Of a DNA stretch of 64,000 bases, positions 33,278 through 41,399 are shown piece after piece. How positions within the stretch are numbered: the stretch's first letter is position 1; each line of letters opens with the position of its first letter. The notes under the pieces were generated by a model that did no database searches, was not told the origin of the DNA, and saw nothing but the letters and a program-made list of their open reading frames with translations. Made by a program: the position numbers and the translations under genes. Origin of the DNA: Chryseobacterium sp. BLS98 (GTDB lineage Bacteria; Bacteroidota; Bacteroidia; Flavobacteriales; Weeksellaceae); contig NZ_LFNF01000001.1 of NCBI RefSeq assembly GCF_001045445.1, positions 1,028,872 through 1,092,871 of the forward strand. The letters are read 5' to 3'.

Positions 33278-34300
33278 TCATTTTCTCAAAAACCATTCCA
33301 CAAATTTTTTTATGCCATTTTGGAAGTCTGTGTCTGGTTTGTAGCCAATTAATGTCTTCGCTTTTGTGATATCTGCATTGGTTTTCCGGACATCACCCGG
33401 CTGCATTGGCAGATTTTTTCTAATGGCAGAAATTCCCAGGGTGGTTTCTATTGTAGCCAACATTTCAGATAGGGTAATAACTTCACTTTCCCCAAGGTTA
33501 ATAATTTCATAAACTCCGGAATGGGTTTCCAGATAGAGGATTGATTTCGTGATTCCATCAATAATATCGTCAATATAAGTGTAATCTCTGGCCGTATTTC
33601 CGTCACCATAAAATGGAATTTCCCGGTCTTCCGAGATCAGTTTTGTAAATTTATGAATGGCCAGATCCGGCCTCTGCCTTGGCCCATATACTGTAAAAAA
33701 CCTAAGCTGGATAATGTCTATATGATATAGATTATGGTAAACATGGCCTAAAACTTCACAGCTTTTCTTGGTTGCCGCATAAGGCGATATCGGATTGTCT
33801 ACATTATCCGTTTCTGCAAAAGGAATTTTTTCATTGTTTCCGTAAACGCTTGATGAAGAGGCGCATATGAATTTGCTGACCTTGAATTCCCTGCAAAGTT
33901 CCCACAGGTTCATCGTTCCGCGTACATTCACTTCTTCGTATTCCAGCGGTCTTTCAATAGAGGGACGTACTCCTGCAAGGGCCGCAAGATGAATGACAAG
34001 ATCTATTTTGTGGCTTTTAAAAATAGTTTCAAGCCCTTTTTTATCACGGATATCCTGATAATATAACTGGTATTTATCCGACTGTGAAAGGGTAATCAGA
34101 TGTTGAATATCGGTTTCTTTGTCCGAGAATTCAAAATCCGGAATTTTGTCAATAGACTCTAATGTATTTTTAATTTTGATCTGATAATTATAGAAATCAT
34201 CAAAATTGTCAACGTTTATGACAGAATGTCCATTTCTTAATAATCGTTCTATTAAGTGTGAGCCTATAAAGCCGCTTCCTCCAGTTATAAGATAAATCAT
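33278..34300 (-). CDS. NAD-dependent nucleotide-sugar epimerase (UDP-glucuronate 4-epimerase-like)
   Basis: Cytoplasmic extended short-chain dehydrogenase, 340 residues from the ATG at 34300 (MIYLITGGSGFIGSHLIERL). NAD loop GGSGFIG at 7-13, DNFDDFYN, VIHLAALAGVRPS, active-site Ser/Thr in ASSSSVYG, catalytic YxxxK in YAATKKSCE, and RFFTVYGPRQRPDLA. The ALAGVRPS and YGPRQRPDLA stretches are typical of UDP-glucuronate 4-epimerases, which make UDP-galacturonate for surface polysaccharide. UDP-glucose 4-epimerase activity is less likely. No other polysaccharide gene is adjacent. The earlier start seven codons upstream lacks support. Confidence 0.9.
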   Translation of the reverse strand: MIYLITGGSGFIGSHLIERLLRNGHSVINVDNFDDFYNYQIKIKNTLESIDKIPDFEFSDKETDIQHLITLSQSDKYQLYYQDIRDKKGLETIFKSHKIDLVIHLAALAGVRPSIERPLEYEEVNVRGTMNLWELCREFKVSKFICASSSSVYGNNEKIPFAETDNVDNPISPYAATKKSCEVLGHVYHNLYHIDIIQLRFFTVYGPRQRPDLAIHKFTKLISEDREIPFYGDGNTARDYTYIDDIIDGITKSILYLETHSGVYEIINLGESEVITLSEMLATIETTLGISAIRKNLPMQPGDVRKTNADITKAKTLIGYKPDTDFQNGIKKFVEWFLRK

Positions 34301-34318
34301 TTGTGGATTTTTAATGGA

Positions 34319-34360
34319 CAAATTTATTAATAAAACTTGAATGGTGTTTTTATACTTTTG
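34319..34360. promoter_or_regulatory. Divergent promoter -7 boxes, epimerase / DUF389
   Basis: Minus strand TAAATTTG at 34326-34319 precedes the epimerase ATG by 18 bases. Plus strand TACTTTTG at 34353-34360 precedes the DUF389 ATG by 15 bases. Only 26 bases lie between the two boxes, so upstream promoter elements must overlap. Confidence 0.5.
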
Positions 34361-34375
34361 TCAGAAAATATAATA

Positions 34376-35431
34376 ATGATAAATCTTCAAAAATTATTTG
34401 CGCTTCCTAAAGAAGAGGATGAAGAATTTACATTCGGTGAGATAGAAGAAGGAATTTATTTTCGGGGACATAATTTATGGCTTTTGGTAATATCCATGGG
34501 AATTGCATGTATTGGATTAAATGTGAACAGTCCGGCTGCTGTAATTGGTGCTATGCTTATTTCTCCATTGATGGGCCCGATTGTTGGAATTGCATTTGGA
34601 TTCTCTATAGGAAACAAAAGATTAATAAGACTGGGAATCTTTAACTGGCTTCTGATGATTATAGTTGCTATCTGTTCTTCCACATTATATTTCCTAATTT
34701 CTCCGTTTCATTCAGAAACATCACAATTGGAAAGCTTTAAAACGGCTACTATTTTTGATTGCTTTTTGGCGCTGCTGGGTGGGCTAGCCTGGTTTTTAGG
34801 AATTGTAAGGAAAGAAGCTATAAAAGTTATTGCAGGAGTAGCTGTTTCTACGGCATGCATCCCTCCTTTATGCACTGCCGGATTTGGTATTGCTAATGGA
34901 AACTGGGAATATTTTTGGGGTGGTTTTTATTTTTATCTGATCAATTGTTTTTTTATAGCGGTAGGAACGTGGATATTAAGTCTGGTATTGGGATATCAAA
35001 AATATTATAGAGATAAAAACAACAATAACCGTAAAACTTCTGTATGGATCAGCTTGCTTTCCGTTATTGTTTTGCTTCCAAGTATATTGCTTACCAAAAA
35101 GAAATGGGATAAAGAGACGTTAAAGGAGAGGTCAGAAAATTATATTAAAATTATTAAAGACAATCATCCTGAACTGGCTATTATTAATTACGAACCATTT
35201 AAAGAAAATGGAGAGGATTTTCTTAAAATCACTCTTCTTGATGACAGTATTACGATCAGTAAAAAGAGATTGGATGAGCATAATGATTTGATAAAGGATA
35301 TTCATCTTATATGGCAGTATTCACCTCAGTCAAAAAACATAAATGATCCGGAGCTCCAAAAGCTTCAAAGTCAGATTACTGCTTTAAAAAAAGAACTGAA
35401 TCAGCTTAAATTTCAAAACAAGATTAAATAA
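34376..35431 (+). CDS. DUF389 family membrane protein
   Basis: 351 residues from the ATG at 34376 (MINLQKLFALPKEEDEEFTF). After a short cytoplasmic start come about six membrane helices from residue 35 to 235, with the DUF389 signatures NSPAAVIGAMLISPLMGPIV and VIAGVAVSTACIPPLCTAGF, then KYYRDKNNNNRK and a further helix near 240. The last 100 residues are soluble and include a C-terminal coiled coil (LQKLQSQITALKKELNQL). Function of the family is unknown; the paired SPLMGPI/PPLCTAG motifs suggest a transport-like core. Divergent from the epimerase gene. Confidence 0.87.
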   Translation: MINLQKLFALPKEEDEEFTFGEIEEGIYFRGHNLWLLVISMGIACIGLNVNSPAAVIGAMLISPLMGPIVGIAFGFSIGNKRLIRLGIFNWLLMIIVAICSSTLYFLISPFHSETSQLESFKTATIFDCFLALLGGLAWFLGIVRKEAIKVIAGVAVSTACIPPLCTAGFGIANGNWEYFWGGFYFYLINCFFIAVGTWILSLVLGYQKYYRDKNNNNRKTSVWISLLSVIVLLPSILLTKKKWDKETLKERSENYIKIIKDNHPELAIINYEPFKENGEDFLKITLLDDSITISKKRLDEHNDLIKDIHLIWQYSPQSKNINDPELQKLQSQITALKKELNQLKFQNKIK

Positions 35432-35462
35432 AATTTCTATATTTACTTAAAACATTAGTATT

Positions 35463-36260
35463 ATGCAGTTTCAAGGGCAAATTTTAAAGATGGCAAGCTT
35501 CGATGATCAACCCATTCAGTATTATCTGAATCTTTCGGGAGATCTGATCCATATGAATGAATTGTTTGGAAGGGAATTAACGATAAAACATACAGGATTT
35601 CAATGTGTTAATTGTGGAGAAAATAAGCCTGTCTACAGGATGGGATTCTGCAAAAACTGTTTTTTTGAAAGCCCCTATGCAAGTGATACAATTATTCGTC
35701 CTGAACTCTCTACTGCCCATCTGGACATCGCTGAACGCGACTTGGAAGTGGAAAAACAAATCCAGCTTCAGCCTCACACCGTATATCTGGCCTATACCGG
35801 AGATGTGAAAGTGGGGGTGACAAGAAATACACAAATTCCTACAAGATGGATCGATCAAGGGGCTACTTTTGCCCTTCCGATTGCCCGTACAGAGAACCGC
35901 TACGAAGCAGGGATGATAGAAGTTGCCCTGAAAGAACATCTTCCGGACAAAACCAATTGGAAGAAAATGCTTCAGGATGATTTTGAAGGGGAAATAGACC
36001 TTGCTGATTTCCAGCAGAAGATTAAACAGTATTTTCCTGATGATTTCCAGAAGTTCTACAGTGAAGGAGAAAATTTATGGAAGTTCGATTATCCTTTCGA
36101 TAAGCCCGAAAAAATAACTTCTTTCACTCTGGATAAAAAACCTGAATTTACCGGTAAGCTTAGAGGGATTAAAGGACAATACCTTAGTTTTGAGGGAGGG
36201 AACTTTATGAATGTAAGAGGACACGAAGGTTATGTGATTGAGTTAGATATAAAAAATTAA
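35463..36260 (+). CDS. DUF2797 domain protein
   Basis: 265 residues, cytoplasmic. The N-terminal third has a four-Cys zinc-finger pattern, CVNCGEN at about 45-51 and GFCKNCFF near 60-67. The central part YLAYTGDVKVGVTRNTQIPT with RWIDQGATFALPIARTENRY resembles the GIY-YIG-like layout of DUF2797. ALKEHLPDKTNWKKML follows. The C-terminal 50 residues form a beta-rich domain ending in a repeated GKLRGIKGQYLSFEGGNFMN. Nuclease activity is not shown. It lies between the DUF389 gene and the AsmA-like gene, 31 and 36 bases away. Confidence 0.85.
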   Translation: MQFQGQILKMASFDDQPIQYYLNLSGDLIHMNELFGRELTIKHTGFQCVNCGENKPVYRMGFCKNCFFESPYASDTIIRPELSTAHLDIAERDLEVEKQIQLQPHTVYLAYTGDVKVGVTRNTQIPTRWIDQGATFALPIARTENRYEAGMIEVALKEHLPDKTNWKKMLQDDFEGEIDLADFQQKIKQYFPDDFQKFYSEGENLWKFDYPFDKPEKITSFTLDKKPEFTGKLRGIKGQYLSFEGGNFMNVRGHEGYVIELDIKN

Positions 36261-36296
36261 TCTTATATTTAAAATTACAAAAAATCACACACATAT

Positions 36297-38951
36297 ATGA
36301 AAAGATGGGTTAAAAAGTTATTGATAGGCCTGGGAATTCTTCTGCTTATTCTTCTTGCGGCAAATTTCGGGCTGAATGTATGGCTTAAAACCCAGCTTCC
36401 TGGATATATAAAGAAAAATACGGATTATAAAGTTTCCTATAAAACATTAGATGTGGATCTTGGGTCCGGCAATATTTTTGCATCGGGAATAACGGTAAAC
36501 AGTAAAAATCCACAGAATACCAATGTTATTGGCCTTCAGGGTACCATTGATACATTAAAGATCAGCCGGTTCGGGATTTATGATGCCGTCTTCAATAAAA
36601 GGATCAGCTCATCTGACCTCCTGCTGGCTAAACCCAATTTGAACATTATTCTTGCCAGGCCTGTAGACCGTAAGACTGGAAAAAAAAGAAATCCAGTCCT
36701 GTTTGAAAATATCAGGATTAATAAAGGAACGATTAATATTTTCAAGCATACCAAACAGAAGTTTTTATCTGTTCAGGAGCTCGATCTTTTTGTAGAAAAC
36801 CTTCAGATGACTGAAGAATCTGTAGAAGATAAACTTCCTGTGGTTTTTGATAAATATGATATTAAAGGAAAGAATTTTTTCTTCCGCCCGGATAATGTAT
36901 ATGCTGTAACAATCAGCACGATCAGTACAGCAAATGGCCAGATGTCAGTTGGGAATTTCCGGTTGATTCCACTTTTAAATTTTGATCAGTTTAAAAGGTT
37001 TTATCCTAAAAAAACAAAACTGTTTGAATTTTCCATCCCTAAAATGGAGTTCAAAGACATCGTTTTGGCAAAAAATAAAATTACCCTGGCTAATGCTGAT
37101 TTTCAAAATCCTGTTCTAACGGTTTATAATACCGGAATAAAACCTGCAAAGGCAGAAAAAAAGCTGAATTTTGAAGTTAATTTAGAAGATATAAAGCTCA
37201 ATAATGCTTCGGTAATCGTTAACAAGCCCGACGGAACCAGACTGCTTTCCGCAAAAACACTGAATATAAAAGTTAATCAGCTGAAATTTGATAAGGTAAC
37301 TGCAGAAGAGGTTATTCCTGTAGGATACAAAGACTTCCATTTTTCAGGAAAAGATATACAGTATTCCAACCATCAGAATTTTACAGTTGAAAGTTTTGCG
37401 TTAAACCCGCAAAGCGGTGAGATCAGGAATCTTATACTGTCCCCGGGAGTCCCTGAGGCCGGGAAAGGATCAATGGACCTGAAAACTGATCATATTGCGT
37501 TTAATATCAACAAGTTTGAATTTATTAAGAGAAGACTTAATCTGGATCTTAAAGATGTGCTTATTGAAAATGTAAATGGAACTGTGAAGGCTGGAGCAAA
37601 TAAGCCAAAAGTGAATTCCGGTCCGGGAATCATTCAGTCAGTAATCGTGCGCAAGATGTCTGTGAAAAACTCTGATATAGTGTATGATAAAGGAATGCAG
37701 CCATTGGCATTTCATGATCTTAATGCAACGGTTAATGGCATTGAAATGGCACCAAAGCCCAACAATCAGGGACTTTCTTTTAAAGTTAAAGACTACTTCC
37801 TGACTACCCGGAATTTTGCCTATAAAACACAATTCTATAATCTGAATGCGGGACTTTTAAAATTAAATAAAAATAAGATTCAGGTTAATAATTTTGCCAT
37901 GAAGCCTCTCATTTCGAGAGCCCAGTTTATCAGAATGATACCGGTAGAGCGGGATCTCTACGATATTAAGGTATCCCAGATAACGGCAGATGGGACCTGG
38001 GAGCTCTTCTCGGACAACAAATCGATTAATGCATCAAATGTAACAGTTCTTTCCGCTGATGCCAATATTTTCAGAAGTAAAATCCCTAAAGATGATCCTA
38101 AAATAAAGCCTTTATATTCTAAACTGCTCCGTTCTATAAAAATTCCAATGACGGTTAATCACCTTGACTTGAAGAATTCGGTTTTAGTGTACGAAGAAGA
38201 TACGCCTGAAAGTGCAGGACCAGGCAAGCTTACATTCAGTAACTTTAATATGAATGTTAAAAACCTGAATTCTGCCAAAACAAAAGGAAAGCCTACCAGG
38301 GTAGATATCAAGATCGACTGTTCATTCATGAATCTGGCCCCGCTTTCTGTCAACTGGAATTTCGATGTGGCAGATCAGAATGACAGATTTTCAATTTCAG
38401 GAAGAACAGCCAATCTTCCAGCCAATGGCATTAATCCGTTTATCAGACCTTATCTGCATGTGACGGCTACTTCCGGAACCATCCAGGAAATGCTTTTTAA
38501 TTTTAAAGGAAACCCTTCCGGACTGAACGGAACATTCAACCTGAAGCATAAAGACCTTAAAATTGCTGTTTTAAATAAAGAAAATCATGAGAAAAAAGGT
38601 GTTCTGACGGCTGTTGCCAATCTTTTCATCCGTTCAGATTCCGGAAAGTTTCCGGAGGCTGTTGCTGTAGAAAATGTTGAAAGAGATCCTACAAAATCGT
38701 TTTTTAACCTTTTCTGGAAAGGAATTGAACAGGGTCTGAAGAAAACTTTGATTGGAGTGAATGTTGATAAAACAGAGAAGACCGTAAAAAATGCTGTTTC
38801 ATCTGTAAAAGAAGTAAAACAGACGGTAAAAGAACTGAAACAGGATATTAAAGCAAACAAAGAAGAGCTTAAGCCGCAGGAACAGAAAAAGGAAAAGAAA
38901 GGATTCCTTAAAGGAATTTTTAAGAAAAAAGAAAAACCCGGAACTGAATAA
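36297..38951 (+). CDS. AsmA-like (DUF748-type) inner membrane anchored protein
   Basis: 884 residues. N-terminal anchor at about 7-25 (LLIGLGILLLILLAANFGL), then a long periplasmic beta-rich region with repeating LxIxxFxIxN-like strands (SGNIFASGITVNSKN, RISSSDLLLAKPNLNIILAR, KDIVLAKNKITLANADFQNP). The last 85 residues are a Lys/Glu-rich coiled coil (VKEVKQTVKELKQDIKANKE). The layout fits the AsmA/TamB/YhdP superfamily of proteins thought to carry lipids between membranes. Exact subfamily is unclear. The final codons contain a hairpin that may terminate transcripts from the opposite strand. Confidence 0.8.
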   Translation: MKRWVKKLLIGLGILLLILLAANFGLNVWLKTQLPGYIKKNTDYKVSYKTLDVDLGSGNIFASGITVNSKNPQNTNVIGLQGTIDTLKISRFGIYDAVFNKRISSSDLLLAKPNLNIILARPVDRKTGKKRNPVLFENIRINKGTINIFKHTKQKFLSVQELDLFVENLQMTEESVEDKLPVVFDKYDIKGKNFFFRPDNVYAVTISTISTANGQMSVGNFRLIPLLNFDQFKRFYPKKTKLFEFSIPKMEFKDIVLAKNKITLANADFQNPVLTVYNTGIKPAKAEKKLNFEVNLEDIKLNNASVIVNKPDGTRLLSAKTLNIKVNQLKFDKVTAEEVIPVGYKDFHFSGKDIQYSNHQNFTVESFALNPQSGEIRNLILSPGVPEAGKGSMDLKTDHIAFNINKFEFIKRRLNLDLKDVLIENVNGTVKAGANKPKVNSGPGIIQSVIVRKMSVKNSDIVYDKGMQPLAFHDLNATVNGIEMAPKPNNQGLSFKVKDYFLTTRNFAYKTQFYNLNAGLLKLNKNKIQVNNFAMKPLISRAQFIRMIPVERDLYDIKVSQITADGTWELFSDNKSINASNVTVLSADANIFRSKIPKDDPKIKPLYSKLLRSIKIPMTVNHLDLKNSVLVYEEDTPESAGPGKLTFSNFNMNVKNLNSAKTKGKPTRVDIKIDCSFMNLAPLSVNWNFDVADQNDRFSISGRTANLPANGINPFIRPYLHVTATSGTIQEMLFNFKGNPSGLNGTFNLKHKDLKIAVLNKENHEKKGVLTAVANLFIRSDSGKFPEAVAVENVERDPTKSFFNLFWKGIEQGLKKTLIGVNVDKTEKTVKNAVSSVKEVKQTVKELKQDIKANKEELKPQEQKKEKKGFLKGIFKKKEKPGTE

Positions 38952-38958
38952 TTCCGGG
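38937..38958 (-). terminator. Terminator for the minus-strand gene, embedded in the AsmA-like gene end
   Basis: Stem CCCGGAA / TTCCGGG with the AsmA-like stop codon in the loop. On the minus strand it is followed by TTTTTCTTTTTTC, a good U-tract, 50 bases past the stop of the 39009-39359 gene. Confidence 0.65.
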
Positions 38959-39008
38959 ATATATCTTAAGGGGTAAAGCTGTTATTTTCAGATATAATCT
39001 TAAAGAAG

Positions 39009-39359
39009 TTAAAAATTAAATTCATCACTTTCCTGAATAGGGATATCTCTTAAGAATTTATCGAATTCCTCTCCCGGATAGTTGCTGTCTGCCCCGTAAG
39101 AGTCTATAATCATTCCACGGTTTCCGGCATTGTCCTTTACCACATATAATACGGCGTTATCATCAGGATTGCTGTCGCCCTCAAAACGGTATGTTTTTAA
39201 AATGGTAAGCTCTGAAGGCTGATACACTTTTTCTGAATTCTCAAATTTCATTTCACACGCTTCATTCATTCTGAATTCCCTCTGTATACCTCTTTCCGAT
39301 AAAGTATTCATCACCTGGCTCAGGGTGGTCATCCGGTCTGTATTTTCTGAATTATCCAT
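39009..39359 (-). CDS. Conserved small flavobacterial protein of unknown function
   Basis: 116 residues from the ATG at 39359 (MDNSENTDRMTTLSQVMNTL). No signal or membrane segment. Order: an N-terminal helix with LSQVMNTLSERGIQREFRMN, a middle beta segment, then LKTYRFEGDSNPDDNAVLYV and KDNAGNRGMIIDSYGADSN. I recall homologues mislabelled as phosphoribosylpyrophosphate synthetase; it has no such fold and is far too short for that enzyme. The RFEGxSNPDDNxVxY and GxxxDxYG motifs are the conserved core. Single gene. Confidence 0.75.
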   Translation of the reverse strand: MDNSENTDRMTTLSQVMNTLSERGIQREFRMNEACEMKFENSEKVYQPSELTILKTYRFEGDSNPDDNAVLYVVKDNAGNRGMIIDSYGADSNYPGEEFDKFLRDIPIQESDEFNF

Positions 39360-39533
39360 AATATTATTTTTTAACATGAGTACAATAATTAAACCATTGA
39401 TAAGGTAAAATTAAATAAAAAAGCCAATTGCATCTTTCATTAAAATAAAGCTTAATGTTAACAAAATTTATAATTGTAAAAAATAAAATAGGTATACTTT
39501 TTGCAATAGCTATGTTAATAAATCGGACAAAAT

Positions 39534-39728
39534 ATGAAAAAAGAAGTTGGCGTTTTACTGGCAGGAGGAGTTGGTCTTTTGGCAGTATTAGGTTTTATTG
39601 GATTAAAAAAAATATTGACTAAAAAAGATAAAGCATATAGTGATACCTATTCGGATTATCACAGACATTTTGATGGAAAAAACCACGACGATGAATATCA
39701 CGGAGTGGAATTTTATGCACTGAAGTAG
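39534..39728 (+). CDS. Small single-pass membrane protein
   Basis: 64 residues, no family recognised. N-terminal membrane helix at about 5-23 (VGVLLAGGVGLLAVLGFIGL), followed by a Lys cluster (KKILTKKDK) and a polar His/Tyr/Asp-rich tail (DTYSDYHRHFDGKNHDDEYH). The His/Asp tail could bind metal, but this is speculation. The poly-basic flank after the helix puts the tail in the cytoplasm. It has its own terminator (39754-39783). Confidence 0.65.
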   Translation: MKKEVGVLLAGGVGLLAVLGFIGLKKILTKKDKAYSDTYSDYHRHFDGKNHDDEYHGVEFYALK

Positions 39729-39753
39729 TAAAAGAATATATTTAATTATGTTT

Positions 39754-39783
39754 AAATCCGGTCCCTTTGAAGAGGCCGGATTT
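39754..39783 (+). terminator. Terminator after the small membrane protein gene
   Basis: 8-bp stem AAATCCGG / CCGGATTT with a 14-base loop, followed by TTTTG. Confidence 0.75.
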
Positions 39784-39849
39784 TTTTGTGGATAACTTAG
39801 TGTTAAAACTCATGATTTTATAAAAAATCCATTCTAATTTTACATCAGA

Positions 39850-40899
39850 ATGCAGAACGAAAATTTCATAAAAGGACAGGGAGCCCAGCGAAACGTAATC
39901 AATCGTTTCGACAGGTATACCTATGAACCTGAAGATGAAGATTTCGAAACGGTAAAAACCTCCTTTACGGAAGTCTTTCCGAAAACCATTGTGAATCAGG
40001 TGAAAAGCGAGGATCTTCCCATGGAGTATTCCATGAATCCTTATCAGGGATGTGAACACGGTTGTTCCTACTGCTTTGCCAGACCTACTCATGAATATTG
40101 GGGCTACAGTGCCGGAATTGATTTTGAGAGAAAGATCATGGTGAAAAAAAATGCTCCGGAACTATTGGAGAAATTTTTTCAGAAAAGAGGCTATAAACCT
40201 GCTCCCATCCTTCTTTCCGGGAATACCGACTGCTATCAGCCGGCAGAAAGACAGTTTGAGATCACCAGAAAAATGCTTCAGGTGTGTCTCGACTACAGAC
40301 ATCCTGTCAATATTCTGACAAAAAATGCGCTTGTTCTGAGAGATCTGGATATTTTAAAACCTATGGCAGAACAGAATCTTGTTTCCGTATCTCTGAGCAT
40401 TCCTACAATTAATGAAGATCTCAGGCGAAAAATGGAGCCGAGAACGAGTTCAGCTCCGAATAAATTAAAAGCGGTAGAAATTCTCACAGAAAACAAGATT
40501 CCCGTACATGTCATGGTGGCGCCCATTATTCCCGGGCTGAACAGTGATGAGCCGCTTACGATTTTAAAAGCTATTTCAGACGCCGGTGCTTTGAGTTTCG
40601 GGTATACATTGGTCAGGCTGAATGATACGGTGGAGCCTGTTTTCGTCAATTGGATCGAAACCCATTTCCCGGACAGGGCACAAAAGGTTTTGAATCTTAT
40701 CCGTTCTATGCGTGGCGGAAAGCTGGGTGATAAAAGATATTTTGAAAGGCAAAGGGGAGAAGGGAATATTGCTGAAATGATCCATAATACATTTAAAATA
40801 GGAAGAAAGAAATATTTTGACGGAAGAGAATTTCCCAAACTTTCTACGGCAAATTTTACCGGAGCAAAAGATCAGCAGCTGAGATTGTTTGATAAATAG
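39850..40899 (+). CDS. PA0069/SplB-like radical SAM protein
   Basis: 349 residues. The radical SAM cluster motif CEHGCSYCFARPTHEYWG is at about 74-91 (Cys74, Cys78, Cys81, the CxxxCxxC pattern). The N-terminus GQGAQRNVINRFDRY and the middle ILLSGNTDCYQPAERQFEIT are typical of the PA0069/Rv2578c family. The C-terminal part has RSMRGGKLGDKRYFERQRG. Cytoplasmic [4Fe-4S] enzyme; substrate unknown, although the family is distantly related to spore photoproduct lyase. Single gene followed by a REP-like repeat and a terminator. Confidence 0.92.
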   Translation: MQNENFIKGQGAQRNVINRFDRYTYEPEDEDFETVKTSFTEVFPKTIVNQVKSEDLPMEYSMNPYQGCEHGCSYCFARPTHEYWGYSAGIDFERKIMVKKNAPELLEKFFQKRGYKPAPILLSGNTDCYQPAERQFEITRKMLQVCLDYRHPVNILTKNALVLRDLDILKPMAEQNLVSVSLSIPTINEDLRRKMEPRTSSAPNKLKAVEILTENKIPVHVMVAPIIPGLNSDEPLTILKAISDAGALSFGYTLVRLNDTVEPVFVNWIETHFPDRAQKVLNLIRSMRGGKLGDKRYFERQRGEGNIAEMIHNTFKIGRKKYFDGREFPKLSTANFTGAKDQQLRLFDK

Positions 40900-40921
40900 T
40901 ACTTTCTTGTAAAATTCAATA

Positions 40922-40979
40922 GAAATGAGCTTTAGCCCATTCGCAATAAAATAAAAAACTCCAATGGCTTCAGCCAAAC
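40922..40979. repeat. REP-like repeat with GCTTTAGC / GCTTCAGC cores
   Basis: Two short words, GAAATGAGCTTTAGCCCATT (40922-40941) and AATGGCTTCAGCCAAAC (40963-40979), sit on either side of an A/T spacer. Each core (AGCTTTAGCC, GGCTTCAGCC) can fold on itself, and together they look like the REP-type intergenic units I recall in Chryseobacterium. They lie between the radical SAM gene and its terminator. Confidence 0.55.
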
Positions 40980-40990
40980 ATAAAAAACAA

Positions 40991-41016
40991 AAAACCGCGC
41001 CTGAAGGCGCGGTTTT
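40991..41016. terminator. Terminator between convergent radical SAM and peptide genes
   Basis: Perfect 11-bp GC-rich stem AAAACCGCGCC / GGCGCGGTTTT with loop TGAA. T-runs are possible on both strands, so it can serve both convergent genes. Confidence 0.9.
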
Positions 41017-41039
41017 CTTATTCTTTGTGATGGTCAATC

Positions 41040-41201
41040 TTAGATTGTGTTATCCGGACATTTGAAATCATCGCTGCAGGTAGCACAAACTACGGTACCG
41101 TTGCAGTAATACATACAAAATTCAGGTTCCGGAAGTTTAACTCCTCCTGTTCCGGAGATGCTTTTTAACTGGCTGTTGTTTAGTTTTTTTAGATTTTTCA
41201 T
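41040..41201 (-). CDS. Bacteriocin-like short peptide with Chryseobacterium-type leader
   Basis: 53 residues from the ATG at 41201: MKNLKKLNNSQLKSISGTGG, then VKLPEPEFCMYYCNGTVVCA, ending TCSDDFKCPDNTI. The opening KNLKKLxxxxLKxIxG followed by a double glycine is the leader style of small bacteriocin-like or ribosomally made peptides that I recall from Chryseobacterium. The core after GG (about 33 residues) has five Cys and is acidic. No maturation enzyme, peptidase or transporter is nearby, so processing would have to come from elsewhere. It shares a terminator with the convergent radical SAM gene, which supports a real short transcript. Confidence 0.7.
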   Translation of the reverse strand: MKNLKKLNNSQLKSISGTGGVKLPEPEFCMYYCNGTVVCATCSDDFKCPDNTI

Positions 41202-41315
41202 ATTGTTTTAATTAAAAATTTGATAGTAAGTAAATATAATTAAAATATTTTTAACTAAAACGAAATGTGGTAGAATAGGGATTAATTTTTTAATAAGTAT
41301 TCATACATTAAAAAT

Positions 41316-41394
41316 AAAAGTCAATAATTAATCCTGGGTATTGCCTGCAAAATAGATAGCAAGCAAACCATAAACAGATCAATTATTGACTTTT
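41316..41394. repeat. Perfect 14-bp inverted repeat with long spacer
   Basis: AAAAGTCAATAATT (41316-41329) is exactly complementary to 41381-41394, with 51 bases between. The right arm is followed by TT on the plus strand and lies 6 bases from the stop of the oxygenase gene. It could be a terminator with a large loop for the minus strand or a small structured RNA. Confidence 0.5.
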
Positions 41395-41399
41395 TTATG

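Noticed and set aside
39850..41201. Radical SAM enzyme and adjacent peptide as a linked RiPP pair
   Set aside because: The genes are convergent and share a terminator, and the PA0069-type enzyme lacks a peptide-binding extension, so a biosynthetic link is not supported by the layout.
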